From Calamus simplicifolius (Eukaryota; Streptophyta; Magnoliopsida; Arecales; Arecaceae), in assembly GCA_900491605.1 (NCBI GenBank), contig UESW01003900.1, forward strand, positions 2,100,727-2,164,726: a stretch of 64,000 nt of DNA, written 5' to 3'. Position 1 is the first letter of the stretch. The number at the start of each line of letters is the position of its first letter. The notes below the pieces were generated by a model. It had not been told where the DNA came from. It worked only from the letters and a program-made list of their open reading frames with translations, and did no database searches. The position numbers and the translations under genes were made by a program. Of the stretch, positions 1-13,037 are shown piece by piece.

Positions 1-1075
1 GAAGGGCGGAGCCCTCGCTTCAGAGCCAAGGTAGCCACTGAGTCCTCCAAGTTATATACCTCCAGGCGGCCTCCTTAAACCGGGCGACGTAGTCTCGCAG
101 GGACTCGCCATTCTTCTGCTGGACAGCAAATAGACTGTCCGCCACCCTCGGGATCTTCCGGCAGGCGTCAAAGTGGGCCAGGAAAGCCCTCTCCAACTGG
201 CGAAAGGAGTCGATGCTCCGTGGCGGCAGGCGAGAGTACCAGGCCCGGGCAGCTTTTTTCAGAGTAGCGGGAAGGCCACACACATAAGGGAGTCAGTGGC
301 CCCCTGAACCTGCATGAGCACCTTGTAACTTTCCAAATGGTCCAGGGGGTCCGTAGTCCCGTCATAAGGGTCCAGCTGAGGAAGGCGGAACCGGGTAGAG
401 ATTGGCTCCTCCATGATGCGGCGGGACAGGGGAGGCCGACTGTCGTAATCAGTCTCCGGCAGGTGGGTGATCGACGGCTAAGTTCTTCCAACTTCTGATT
501 ACACTCCTCGAGTCGCCGCTCAGCTCGGCGAGGCATCCGGCCATCAACGGAACCCTCCCCTGAAGATTCAGAAGAAGAGCGGAGGCGACGATGTCGGCGC
601 GCGCGCTCCGCCTCCTTTCCGTGCCGCCGCTTAGGAGAGATGCTGGCGTGGCGAGAAGGAGACCGGGGCCTTTTGGACGCCTCGCGGCGATGCGGCTTGG
701 CCGGGGATCGGCGGTGATGATCTGCAGGAACGGGCGATCTCCGGCGGGAGGAGTGCTGGCTGGGCTGCACCGCCCTGGGACAGACGGGCTCGGCTCCGGC
801 TGTCGCAAGGCTACTTGTTGCTGCTGCTGCATGCTTTTGACCGCCGCTGCCAGCGACTGGACCTGGGTGGCCAGGTCAGCGAATCGATCTTCTTGAGTGG
901 CTGTGAGCGGATGCAGGGGCGCCATTCTGCGGAGCAGAAGGCCCTGCCTCCTGGAGGTTCGGAGGCTCTGGGAAACAAGATACGAGAGCTGGGGGGCCTC
1001 CGCGGGTGGACCAGCCCCGCAGCGCTGCCTCCCAGCGCGACCGGCTGAAACTCCCTTCATTCGAGTTGTCACCAT
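1..1075 (-). pseudogene. Ty3/gypsy gag fragment, cut by the window edge
   Basis: Minus-strand gag of a Ty3/gypsy LTR retrotransposon, which would form the particle shell around the element RNA. The likely start is the ATG at 1073-1075 (MVTTRMKG...), followed by a Gln-rich coiled stretch near 810-850. The retrotransposon gag core is visible at 20-283 (AWYSRLPPRSIDSF, then FLAHFDACRK and a SLRDYVARFKEA-like end). The three readable pieces are in different frames, so at least two frameshifts lie between the start and the core, near 450-770. The 3' half of the element lies outside the window. Local GC content is much higher than in the DNA after 2584. The lineage is probably Tat/Retand-like, inferred from the leader arrangement only. 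Confidence 0.7.
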
Positions 1076-1124
1076 GGCTTTAGGGTCTCGAAGAAAGCCG
1101 CTGGTTCGAAGTCTCTCTTACACT

Positions 1125-1147
1125 CCTCCCCCCTCCTGGCGCGCCAA
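1125..1147 (-). promoter_or_regulatory. Possible primer-binding-site region of the gypsy element
   Basis: On the minus strand, about 50 nt upstream of the gag ATG, the sequence TTGGCGCGCCAGGAGGGGGG resembles the TTGGCGCC-type start that follows the 5' LTR in many Tat-lineage gypsy elements. The LTR would then lie at higher coordinates, from about 1148. No matching 3' LTR is in the window, so the boundary cannot be tested here. Confidence 0.35.
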
Positions 1148-1721
1148 TCTGATGACGCCAAGTCACCTTCTTCAAACGTCGGGGAAAACGGACGTCTCGC
1201 TCCGGGAAGTCCTGCAAGAAAAGTCCCCAAGGACCGGTGGCACCGGTGGGGACCCTCCGACGATCAAGTCAGTGGCTTGGGTTCAGACAAAGAACCACCC
1301 CCCGCGAAGGAAGCTGAGGCAGTTAGGGTTTTGAGCAGGGAGGAAAAAGCTCTCTAAAACCAGAGTTGAATCCGGCCTACCCCCCATATCTCTTTTACCT
1401 GTCTAAAAACCGTCCTGTGCAGCTTCGGAAGACCTTTCTTTTGTACTGTTTTTGATGGACGTAGCTGGGCTCCTATTACTAGAGGCGGCGAGTCGTACAT
1501 CCTAGCAAGGCGTAGTGGCGCACAGTGGCATGCAATGCGCCAAACATCGTTATGAGACGTGACCCTCCGTACCGGCGCACATTTTAAAGGAGTACGAAAT
1601 GGTACCACGGCAAGGCACAGCCATGTGCCGGAGATCATGCGTGAGCACCGTACGTGCTGACAGTTGCTGTTTTCTTTGGCGGTTGAATAGCATGTCGACC
1701 ATGCACCCTGAGGCCAGTAGG
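1148..1721 (-). other. Probable leader or 5' LTR sequence of the gypsy element
   Basis: GC-rich stretch without a credible coding frame between the possible primer site and the minisatellite. It is most simply read as the 3' part of the element's 5' LTR on the minus strand. Short open frames here show no domain. Confidence 0.35.
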
Positions 1722-2583
1722 ACCCCGGGGTTAGGAAGCGATGACCCCACCCCGACCCCGAGGGGTGCCGGGGGTGGGGAAATGGCCGCTCACCCCGGGG
1801 CTGGTAGGGGCCCCGGGGTTAGGAAACGATGACCCCACCCCGACCCCGAGGGGGTGCCGGGGGTGGGGAAATGGCCGCTCACCCCGGGGCTGGTAGGGGC
1901 CCCGGGGTTAGGAAACGATGACCCCACCCCGACCCCGAGGGGGTGCCGGGGGTGGGGAAATGGCCGCTCACCCCGGGGCTGGTAGGGGCCCCGGGGTTAG
2001 GAAACGATGACCCCACCCCGACCCCGAGGGGGTGCCGGGGGTGGGGAAATGGCCGCTCACCCCGGGGGGTAGGGGCCCCGGGGTTAGGAAATGATGACCC
2101 CACCCCGACCCCGAGGGGGTGCCGGGGGTGGGGAAATGGCCGCTCACCCCGGGGCTGGTAGGGGCCCCGGGGTTAGGAAACGATGACCCCACCCCGACCC
2201 CGAGGGGGTGCCGGGGGTGGGGAAATGGCCGCTCACCCCGGGGCTGGTAGGGGCCCCGGGGTTAGGAAACGATGACCCCACCCCGACCCCGAGGGGGTGC
2301 CGGGGGTGGGGAAATGGCCGCTCACCCCGGGGCTGGTAGGGGCCCCGGGGTTAGGAAACGATGACCCCACCCCGACCCCGAGGGGGTGCCGGGGGTGGGG
2401 AAATGGCCGCTCACCCCGGGGCTGGTAGGGGCCCCGGGGTTAGGAAACGATGACCCCACCCCGACCCCGAGGGGGTGCCGGGGGTGGGGAAATGGCCGCT
2501 CACCCCGGGCTGGTAGGGGCCCCGGGGTTAGGAAACGATGACCCCACCCCGACCCCGAGGGGGTGCCGGGGGTGGGGAAATGG
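1722..2583. repeat. GC-rich minisatellite, 89-bp unit, about 9.6 copies
   Basis: The string AGGAARCGATGACCCCACCC recurs at 1733, 1821, 1910, 1999, 2086, 2175, 2264, 2353, 2442 and 2530. The spacings are 88, 89, 89, 87, 89, 89, 89, 89 and 88. Units are nearly identical; the visible changes are short indels (for example CGGGGGGTAGG for CGGGGCTGGTAGG near 2066) and single bases. The last unit is cut at about 2583. The unit has long C and G runs on both strands. Because 89 is not a multiple of 3, the open frames crossing it are incidental. It abuts the gypsy leader and may be part of that LTR. Confidence 0.95.
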
Positions 2584-3027
2584 CTGACGGCCGTTACCTT
2601 GCCTGATGACGTTGGGATCAGTCATATCAAGAAGAACTATTGAAAAATGAAAAAATGTTTTCACCATCTGAATACGTAAGATTAGGCAATGACAGCATCT
2701 GCAGTTAATTAGATTTAGGGAAGCTATATTCTTAATCAATGTGAAGTGGAAACTTCTGAAGACAGTTTTTTTGTTGTAAGGGGGGGTTATGCACCATTGG
2801 CTGATGCCCCTACCCTAAGTCACTAACGCAAGCCAAGTTTGAAGCTTCTCCATCACCTTGCTTCTAGAACAACTATGACTGGACATAGTAGATAACGAAG
2901 ATAGATGGCTTCTCCTTGCTTCTAGAACTATGACTAAACATATTAGATAATGAAACTCAAGGAGGTTAACGGTTTTTATCATTCAAAATCACATTAGCAT
3001 TTGTTGTCAGTAGTGGGTCTGAAATCT
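2584..3027. other. No gene recognised; likely 3' flank of the split gene
   Basis: AT-rich sequence directly after the minisatellite. On the minus strand it follows the stop codon at 3028, so it would hold the 3' UTR of the candidate gene. It contains a short duplicated phrase (CTTGCTTCTAGAAC, near 2858 and 2916). Nothing else stands out. Confidence 0.4.
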
Positions 3028-4738
3028 TTAAAAGGTTACCCCTTGCTCCTCTAAGATGTTCGGAGGCTTGGACTCCATTGACATCCTCCTCCCATGTGTT
3101 TGCAACCTGTATGTGCTTTCAGGAAGCCAACAGTGCAGTTGATTAGGTAACCACTTAATGGGAGTAATATAACGAGATTCCTCTATGGCTACATGATCTC
3201 CAAAGCTCTTGTTGTACACATTCTACAAGAACTTAATTATCCAGCTTAAAAATTAAAAAAATGGTTTCTCCACTGAAATTCCTAGGTAGAGAGACTCGTA
3301 GAAATCCTTACATAATGATATATAACAGTATAATGTGCTTGCTTATCCTTACATAATGATAATTTGATTGTGGCATATTATATAACATCATATAAAATTC
3401 ACTTAACAATTATATGTTTGTAAAACTGCAACAAGAAATTTATATTCAATATCCACTATTTGAATCAACGCATTAACAAACAGGAAATGGAAAGTAACAA
3501 CAAACATTAATTCAACCATTATTTTCCAATTTGTCACTACTTCAAGTCATTGAACAGAACACATCAAGTATCTTGTTAAAGCATAAAAGAATAATTACAA
3601 TAAGCAAAAATATTTAGCCCAATTCCAAACGTTAGGCAAACAGACACCTTAGGCATACCATGCCAAACCGTTGTGAACCAACAATTGTCTCCATGTCTGA
3701 TAACACCAACAGGATGTCCAGCACCGGAATACTTAAACGTATCTAAAAAGAACAGCTAGCTGTCACAAACACTCGGCGAAAAAATCCCATCCAACTATTG
3801 AACTCCAGATAAAAGCTGAGCTACAAGACAAGTCAGATGCCCACTGTTTTTCACTGATCTAAAATCTGATCCATGCACGAGGCCAACCATGCATGTTGCC
3901 TGCATTCCAGTACTTATTTTTCCCCAGCTGATGGTAACGAAAGTCGATTTGTCCTCACAAATCAGGAAAACAAATGGAAAATTTTACAGATTCCTATCAA
4001 TTCTATTAAATTCATACCATCTTTGTAAGGCGTCAGATGTATAGGGCCAGAAGATACAAAATAAGGCAAGAAAAATGATCCAAAATCAAACATGAAGATT
4101 CAAATGTTCTCCAGAAAATATGAAAAACATGAATAGAGGCGAGAATTTTGTAAAGAGAGAGATTCATTACGAAGAATAAAACGGACCATTTTGCCCAACA
4201 AAAATGCAACAAAATGAGTTCTGAGAAAATGAACCATAGCAGGAATTCTTCAAGGACATAGAACATATCAAAGCCTTCCCAGCTTAGCTTAAAATTAGGT
4301 CACCAAGATTATCATTTGGCATCACAAAGCATATTGTAGACAACAAAAAAGGGACAGCCACAGGGCAAGTTATGAGCACCAGACCCAAAAAAAAAATAAG
4401 ATGTTAGAAATTTCGCTATAATAAATTTTCCCTGAATATTATATCACCAGCTAAAACCTAGTAGTCTTTTTTCTGTGACTGCAGCTAAACCTAGTAGTCA
4501 GGATATATTATCTGTTCATTGAACACCAACCCTGCTGTCCCACAATGTCAAATAGATGCTACCGAATGCAGCTTTAAAAAACCTTCATAATGATCCATAG
4601 TTACAATTACTTCACGTGCAACTGCACATAAAGAAGACAAAAGTAATTCCGGATTCTAAGAAGGATTTACAACACATCAAGGACATACCAAAACAGCTGG
4701 CGGTCTCTTTTCCCTGGGAGTAGGCTTTGTCAATCTTT
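3028..4738 (-). CDS. Unrecognised split gene: four 3'-terminal exons
   Basis: Four minus-strand blocks join in one open frame through GT-AG introns: 4689-4738, 3914-3953, 3648-3742 and 3028-3222, with stop TAA at 3028-3030. Introns are 735, 171 and 425 bp. Donors start GTATGTCC, GTACTGG and GTGTCTG; acceptors end TTGTGAG, TTTTTAG and TTCTTGTAG. Phases agree at every junction (0, 1, 0). The joined frame encodes about 126 residues including KRPPAV, GAGHPVGVIRHGDNCWFTTV and KWLPNQLHCWLPESTYR. I do not recognise the family. The first exon begins in phase 1, so more exons should lie upstream (above 4738), but I found none that fit. This could be the 3' end of a real host gene or a decayed copy. 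Confidence 0.5.
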
Positions 4739-7700
4739 CTGACAGAAGAAGATAAAGCACTGAGATAGAAATATTATAATGAAGCCTTTCTTGACGATTA
4801 ACATTAATAACTCTCACTGAAATAAACACCAACAACCTATATTAGCACACCAATGGCCTAAGTGAAATCTGACTTTTGATTTTCAAAAATAATTATTTCC
4901 CAAGAATTTTTTTAAAGCCTCGAGAAAATTTTTAAGATGATTTCCAAAACTGAACCAACTGATGTTGACGACTACCTATTTATCATATCCAATAAAAATT
5001 CATCCATTTAGTTCATAAAATGGTTGAATCACAAAAATGACATCTCATATCTTGGGGATTTCATGATCAAATGAATAACCTAAAACATATCCTCATAAAA
5101 ATAGGAATTATCATTCAGAGCAGCTATAAGAAAACCTCTCTTGCAAGGTAACTAAAATCCCAGATCTTAAAACAGTAACATTTTTTTCAGTAAAAACAAG
5201 TACTAAAGTCAAAATCACTTTCTGAAATTGTTGAGAAAACTAGTCGATTATCCCTAGTACCATCACTCCAATCACGTATGAAAATCTGATTTCTACATTT
5301 CACAACCAAATCTTCTACAAAAACTCGTAACCATCAACTATAACAATGTGAAAGAACGATGAAGTCCCAAAAGGAAACCAAATGAGAAATCCAATTACAT
5401 ACCTTACACTGTAATAAAAGGATATTATGTGCCTTACAGCTTTGCAAAATGCAAACTATAAGACCATGCACGCCACAGAAGTGCTCCCCAACGTTTTGTA
5501 GTGCACCAGAAAAATTCCAAGAGAATCAAATAGAACAACATCCACACGGTTATTCCTCCAGGCTGAAAGTTTTGGAAATGTTGATACACAAAAACATGAT
5601 GCTCAGAATGGGAGTAGAATCTATACAAGGAGACCATGTTTGAAGGATTCAAAAACAATAAAATATAAAATTGATGATCAAGGTTAAACAGCTGATTATA
5701 TAGAAATTTTTGACACCATCGCACACAACATATTCTCTTAAATCTGGTGACTCACTTGAACAAAAGGGGTTTCTGAGCAATCGTATGGGATAAAGCTCAA
5801 GCCAACAGACCATTGAAAGAACTGATAGTCGTGGTTAACTAATAAATCATCAAGAGTCGCAACTTGACAGCAAAAACTACCGATGGATCACAGTTAAGTA
5901 ACAAGAGGATGGGTTGACAGTATCTAGAGGGAATTCTTAATACCAAATGATAAAAAACCACCCCTGCAGAAACAATAGCCAGCATGTGCCATGAATGCTG
6001 AATCACATCCATTTTTCCACAACAAACAGGGGTTCAGGAATAGTAAAATCACAAGATATTTGTAACCAAAAATAAACAACAAATGTAAATTTGAAGGTTA
6101 TTTCCTTCAAGATTTCAAGCAGAAACTTGTTGACACAGAAATGAACCATTGCAATATTCAAAATCTAGTTATTGGCATTGCATTAATGTAACTTACATCC
6201 TAGAAAAATTGCCGATAATATAATAGTATCATTATATTTTGCAAAACATTAGTTCAACAGTTCATAGTCAACATGCTTTAAATCTGCAAAGCTCTTTTAC
6301 AATAGACCCACAAGCCATTTAAAAGGCCTTTAAGAAACTAAAATAGTTGCTCCAAATACTACATATTTCAAAAGATTGAAGGGGAAATAAAAGTTCCAAT
6401 GATAGGGCTGAAAACTCAAGTTTGAAAGTAAAGAGTAGCTTCAGAAAGAGAAAAATTGCATTTGTGCAGGCGCGGAAGCGGAACTCCAGGAGAATCATCT
6501 GCCCAGAACTTAATAGATAAATGCACCTAGACATGATCTGCAAGATGAATAAGAAGCATGAAAAATCATTTAAAACAAATATATACAGCTCCAGTTAAAA
6601 CCCCAAAAACAGTAAAAAGGCATCTCGCCAACGGCATAAATCAGCATTTGAAATTTTGAAATATATTAGAAATACATTTTGCAGATACAAATTAAGGTCA
6701 GCCTGCTACATCAAAATAAGAATTGTACTGTGATAAAAATAATATCTAAAATGTATTGCATTCAAGTATGAAGAATAAGAAATTTAAAAAACATTGCAAA
6801 ATAGTTGCATAAGCAACAAAGTTTCAGCCATCATAAAATATCAAGCAATGAAAATACTTTATAATTTCCAAAAAGTTTGACATGGATAAAAACTACAATG
6901 AAGAATTTAGATAAAATTATATAAGTGGTGAGCAGAATATTTTGCCTAAAATAAACTAAAAAGAAACCAGATGTGCCCTATTGGGTCAGCTGCAAACCAA
7001 TCACAAAAACAAATGCCTTCAAAATAAGAACAGAATATCCACCCGTCATATAAAAAGATCAGCATTTATATGACCAAATGATAATTTTGTCTAATCAGTA
7101 CTAAAAAGAAATTTCATGTTGGAGAACATATCAGATGCATGTACTTAAAACCATCTTTGTTTTCTTTGTATCATGGTTTAAATAAATCAGATAAATTTAC
7201 TTAAAAATCATGTTTCTATGTTACGATCATGTTTTCAGTATAGAACAACTATCAAAGATTCAAAACTTCACTCTTCTAGGTTTTAGGCATGCTAGCATAG
7301 TGTACAAAATAAACTAAAAGTAAATAGCAAGGTTCACAATCACAGCACCAGACCTCATACCAACACTATACTGGTACAGTGTCGGCATGCCCAATTCGGG
7401 TCAGTTCTGCAAACCAAAGACTTGGTACAATCCCTATACCGAGTCTTGGTTTGATATCAATATGTTACAATACACCCAATATGGGATGGCATGCGCTAGT
7501 ACAATATAGCATGGTAAATAGCATGCATGTATATTGCAAAACAGTGACATGATGCCTAAGGGTAATTCCTACAAATACTTCTGACAACCTCACAAGTCTA
7601 GAGTAAAACGAATGTCTGAGACCTGTATCAACATAACAGACATGACGCAACACAATGCAATAGCATAACAGGGAAAAGTAACAGCTGCAATATATAAGAA

Positions 7701-10632
7701 AAAAAAATCTGTCATCACTATGGAATTTCAACTTATTAGCATTTACCTTGAAAAGATTAAAATTTTATCTCAGATCATGCAGAGCCACAAAGCTAGTTAT
7801 AAGAAAATTTTGGATATCTGATTGACAGCATTAAGGCATCAGAGGTGCAAAAGAGATTACAAGGAAAAATTATAATGTTTTTCTATAGAAAATATTTGAG
7901 CCTATGGGCCAAACAGTCAGCCAAAGTGCTTTAAAAAACAAAAGCATAAAACTGACAGCCAATAAAGTGCTTGCCAAATAAAATGATGACCCTAATTAAC
8001 CTATAGAAATCCTCCTAATCGGATTCTTTTAAAAGAAGGAAACTGGGAGCAGAAACACAGCACTGTGGGCAGAAACTAATTAACTAATTAGCCAAATATG
8101 CATTGGTTGATTAAAGCTATACCAATGTGATTGCAGAACTCGGCTAGAAGGTTTTTACTTCATCAACAATTCAAACATTGACAGTTAGTAATTAAAGATC
8201 TTGACCAAACTTTTAATAAATCTTTCAAATAATAACTAATGATGGAAGTGCTTAATGTTTAACTAAAGTTAAGTCTTGACTCTCACAATTATACTGACAA
8301 TGGCATGTTCTCATCTTAAGGATATATTTCTGTTCATCAGTTCGTTTCACTTCTACTATTTATGTAAGGAAATTGGATTCTTAGGGAAATGATATGGAAT
8401 GATATGTTCGTTCTTACTACATGGCTTGGGATGCCAGGCCATCAAACAACAAATAATACAAAATAACATAAGAATTCCTTAGCAAAACAAGGATATAGCA
8501 AATAAGTTCTTCCATAGTAGAGTACACATAATCAAGTCCAAGTCAGTTATGAGATTTATTATGTGGTTGTAAGTTTCTTCATAGTGGCTGCATTATCATA
8601 AGTTTAGCCATACTCCTTATGCAATGAATTTAGTAACACTAGGTAAAATATGAAATTACCCTTTCTCGTAGCTTTTTAGCTCCATGCAGAGAGAATTGCA
8701 TGTTGCTGACAAGGAACAAAACTGCATAGAAGGCATGAAAAGTACTAAATCTCCGTTCATACTCTCTTATTTGATATGTATCATTTCAGTTTTAACGTAT
8801 AATTTTTTATAGTTTCTCCTTGTTATGAAGTGAAATTAGTGTTTCATGCCAACATAATCTGAACACCATCCTAGGCACAGTATAGTGCTTCAAAATATGA
8901 GTGATCATGTTTCAAGACATCACATGTTAGTTCAAATTAAACAACATAATTCAATACTAAAGTTGTCTTTGAATTGGAAAATGTTATACATTGGCAAAAA
9001 AAAGGTTAAAATATCTCTAAAAATCTTTGAATTAAGCAATTTTTGTGGCCCACAAATTAAAGTATGGGTCTCATCACAAATTTGGCCAAAGGAAATACAC
9101 TTGCATAGTCTGCCCTAAGATTGTTTAGGCCCTTCCCTGGGTGCAAACATGGTAATCATATGATCACACATCACAACCATACAATCATGCATCTAAGCAC
9201 TGGCAATTACTTTAAGCTTTCAGTTTAAAATAAGAAAAAGTAATTAGTATTTGATGCAAAAATGACTAATAAATTTTATCAGGAATTTTATAAATGCCTA
9301 TTGCACTAATTACATGACATAATGTTGTGCAGTCAATTAAGTCTTAGTTCCCTATACATATAGTCAATTACTAACATAGCTATGGCACTCTGCACTTCTA
9401 CATGCCTGAGGCATCTTTCAGACACCTGGAGATGAATGTCATATCAGCACTTAATGACTAAATTTGTGCCAATATCCACCTGCATGAGTTTCCATCAGTC
9501 CAAATGAAAATGATTATATAAGTAGCAAGCATGCAGGTGCCACATATGGAAGGCATCCTTTGTCAAGCATTGGTTTCAAAATAAAACATTCAAATTCAAT
9601 TTTTTAAATAAGCTATGGCATAGCATGTTGGAAAAAGTTACTCAACTACTTGTGGCCATATTAATGTTTAAAATGTTAGAGAAGAACAAGAGATATTTGC
9701 AAACATGATAATTGTTAATAATACTAGCGTCTTAAGAGCTATAAACAAATTGGTCAGCATCTTGATTGATGAGAAGCAGCATGAAAGCCAAACAGAAAGT
9801 AACAGCTGAAAAACACTACAATATTTAAACTTGTACAGAGTACAAGTAATATGAAGTGGGAAGAATGATAAATAAAGAATTTCTGTATGAAAATGATGTA
9901 GCTGGAGCCATAGACAAAAGATGCTGTTCCCTTATTTTTTTCAATCCATAGCTGAAAACATTAAGCCAGAATGAGCAAACAAGGGCATCATATGCATATT
10001 AGAACATGTGGAAAATATGTACAACCAGATGGCAGACAAATTTCGTAACATATTTCCAATCGGTGATGTCTAAAATCTTGAATGTAGTCATAAGACTCAC
10101 ACCCAGAGAACTAGATATATATCTAGCTACCTAGCTGGTAGCCAACCAGGCATTACTTTACTTAAAAATCTATACACTCAATTGTATTCATTTACAATCC
10201 CAAGCTTTATTATATTTTCACTATTGCAGCGAAAATAAATTTAAATAAACAAGTAGTCAAAAAACAAGTCTTTATTTAACACTTTCTTTAAGTTCATTAT
10301 TGCATGGCTACACCTCCATCCCATCTAATGCTAGGATACTGGGCAGCCCCTTAGTACCAGGTGATGCAACTAAAAATCCTCTCCAATGGTTTAAATCAAA
10401 AATAATGATACATAAAAAGAAAGCTCATCAAGGAAAATCATGTAACAGGGGATCAACAAAGTAGAGAAAGTAAGCATAATTGCATTGCAAGCTATATCTG
10501 AACAAACTTAAAGGGTAACCCTACGAGATTCATGTTAAGCTATGGTGGGATGGAAAATATTTTGAAAGACTGTTAGATCGATGCATTCATTCAACGAAGA
10601 ATAAAGGTAACACTTAATCTAAGCTTAAATTT
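4739..10632. other. AT-rich sequence, no gene firmly supported
   Basis: About 5.9 kb without a long frame. It may be intronic or upstream sequence of the split gene at 3028-4738. On the minus strand, 5441-5563 is open between a good acceptor (AAAACTTTCAG) and a good donor (CTGTAAGG), and another protein-like stretch lies near 6430-6505 (FWADDSPGVPLPRLHKC). Neither joins the downstream exons in a consistent phase. Near 7360-7480 there is a degenerate repeat-like stretch around GGTACAGTGTCGGCATGCC. No tRNA or other RNA gene was seen. Confidence 0.4.
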
Positions 10633-11065
10633 GTTGAAAGTCGAATTCTTTAAGCCAAGCGAGTTGATGCAACATGGCAAGAAATAAGCTTCTTGGCAAA
10701 CTAGGAAATTTTGATAAGTATCTCTTTAGGAGTTGTAATTTTGTTAACAGAAGTCACATTTTTGTTAACTTCAAATAAGTTTATAATTAGTATTCGCTTT
10801 TTTAAACAAATATTTTTTCTAATCTGATTTATTTTGGACCAGTATTACTTTATAAATAGACCCCTAATGTACCGCATTAATGAAATTAATTCAATAATAA
10901 AATTTCAGACTTTTCTCTTTTCTAGCTTAGAGTGATTCTTTACTTGAGTTATGCGATGTCATAAATTTCTCTAAAAAGGTTGAAAATGATTTATCGAAGA
11001 CTTTTAGGAAGCTGGTGCAAAACCAACAGTTATCTCCTTCAGCATTCTGCCTGCATTAGATTTGA
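10633..11065 (+). mobile_element. Probable LTR relic (copia-like), plus strand
   Basis: The stretch starts TGTTGAAAGTCG, has a TATAAATAGACCCC box near 10850, and ends in TGCA about 10 bases before TGATATCAAAGC (about 11070). That last string resembles the initiator-tRNA-Met primer site TGGTATCAGAGC. This order (TG, TATA box, CA, primer site) is that of a 5' LTR. No coding sequence follows, so it is at best a remnant. Boundaries are approximate. Confidence 0.35.
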
Positions 11066-12587
11066 TATCAAAGCATCTTGCCTGCATCACCAGGAATCTT
11101 CTTTGGATCCTCTCTTATCTATTCCAAGACTTCATCTGATGCAATGTTAAGCAGCCCTTAGCCCCTTCCTCTTCTTCTTCCACATTTCTTTCCTCTTCAT
11201 CTTGCTTCCCCTCTATAACACATCAGGAAATCACACCTTACCTCTAATTAAACTTAGATATTAAAATGTTTTATTTGCTTATTTAGTTGTATGAGCTAGA
11301 AAAAATTATAGTATTACTTTTATGATAATTTATTTTTTGCATTTTCCTAATGTGCTTCCTGGGTCATTAAGCAATCTGCCTAGGTGCCTAGTTTAGGCTC
11401 ACATGGTACCTGCCTTGATAGCCTTCCATTCCCGTTTCCCATCCCCGTCCCTATCAACCACCGAAAAAAGGACATATAATCATGGTAAAGAGTCAAGACC
11501 ATGTTTGTTTGATCTACGTCTTTAGTAGTCATCAAAATGAAGTATTTAGAAGTTATGGATCAATATCATCTAAGAAATCTCATGTTTGCTAAAGTTGGAA
11601 CAGATCAAACTACAAGAAGATTGATTATGGAATATGACTTTCAATTTGAGTTGAATTAGCAAGTCCATTTAGACTTCTTATTTTTTAATTTAATGACTAA
11701 ATCAAGGCACATATAAGATAGATGTAGACATTAAATTAAAGAAGAAATATAGACATAGAATGGGAAAATAGTAAACGAAGAGAATGAGGGAGATAGAAGA
11801 AATTTTTAGTCTCTTTAATCTAAGGGAAATATTGAAAATCCTAAATGGTGAAGATGGCGTTTATATTTCTTCTGACACATGAGGTTCACTGAATGCCATA
11901 GTATGCATATCAAAATGTTTCATATAATTATATAAGGATTCTACTTAAAATCACATGCTTCCACAGGAAAGAGAGATAAGAAATATGATGAAAATAACAA
12001 TACAATAAGACCTATACTCCAAAGAACCCAATGCAAATATATATCAGATAAGAAAGCTACTGGCAAAAGGAATGTCCCTGACTTAAATGCACAAATAAAA
12101 GTAATAATCCCGGCATGAACATCTGACAAGGAAGGCAACTCCAATTAACAAACCAAACATAACTAAGCAATAGAGTTCCACCACATCCAACCACAGCATG
12201 GTATCCAAATAACATCATTTACAACTTTGTCAATATAGCTTCCACAATAATCCTCTTATTTACTTCTGGAAGTTCAATTTTGCAGTATTGGATGTCATTC
12301 CAGAATATCTCAATAAAAGAGAAAAGTAAGGTTCCTATATACAGGTGCATATAAGTAACTCATCAAGCCTATAAATAGTATAGCAAGAAATAAATATGGG
12401 CATGGAAGCCAGCAGAACCACAGAGGTGTATCGTTTTAGATTGTCTTCTCTTTCTTTGCTAGCTGGATGCTTCAGAAGCAAGATTCTCTCATAGGAAGTG
12501 GCACATTTCTCCAAATGTTATAAAAGAATGGCACCATATCAAGAGGACAAGGTATTGCATAGCATGTATGAAGCATGCAGACACTAA
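11066..12587. other. No gene recognised
   Basis: Mostly AT-rich sequence with a CT-rich patch at 11160-11215 and no frame of note. Confidence 0.4.
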
Positions 12588-13037
12588 CACTGTGTTTGGA
12601 TGGAGAGAAAAGTAGGGAGGAAAGAAAACTAGAAGAGAAAACATAAGGAAAAATAAAATATACCTTGTTTGGATGGGAGGGAAAAACTGAAAAGAAGAGA
12701 AAATGGGAAGGAAAAAGTGGTGGGCCCCATCTAAAAGTTTTCTCTCAGAAATTAAAAAGATTTCGGAGAGAAAACTCAAGGGTACTCTTTTATTTTTTTT
12801 TATTCCGATATTGACCCTTCCAAAGAAAAACTATTAGGCCATTGATAAAAAGTATGTAAGTATTTGTAATAAGAGCATTATTGTCCTTGTAAATTATCAA
12901 CTTTTCTTTCCTCTATTTTTCTCTCACTCATCCAAACATAAGGAGAGAAAATGTTTTCTCTCCACTTCTCTCTTCTCTCCATTTTCTCTCCTTACATTTT
13001 CTTTCCTTTCTACTTTTCTCTCCATCCAAACAAAGTA
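12588..13037. mobile_element. Tourist-like MITE, 450 bp
   Basis: Both ends carry a terminal inverted repeat of about 28 bp: CACTGTGTTTGGATGGAGAG... on the left, and on the right the complement of TACTTTGTTTGGATGGAGAG.... The element is flanked by a TAA direct repeat at 12585-12587 and 13038-13040, the target-site size and sequence typical of PIF/Harbinger-derived Tourist MITEs. Related inverted motifs recur inside (TTGTTTGGATGGGAGG near 12665 and CATCCAAACATAAGGAGAG near 12928), so the ends look internally duplicated. No transposase frame is present, so it would be non-autonomous. Confidence 0.85.

Noticed and set aside
1879..2739. Pro/Gly-rich open frames across the 89-bp repeats (FPNPGAPTSPG-like on the minus strand)
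   Set aside because: The unit length is not a multiple of 3 and the frames follow only from base composition; no start context, domain or flanking gene.
5441..5563. Possible exon with good acceptor and donor (minus strand)
   Set aside because: Its phase does not join the exon at 4689-4738 without an internal stop, so it was not added to the split gene.
7465..7731. 88-codon minus-strand frame and other short frames between 4 and 14 kb
   Set aside because: Composition-driven hydrophobic frames in AT-rich DNA without splice or domain support.
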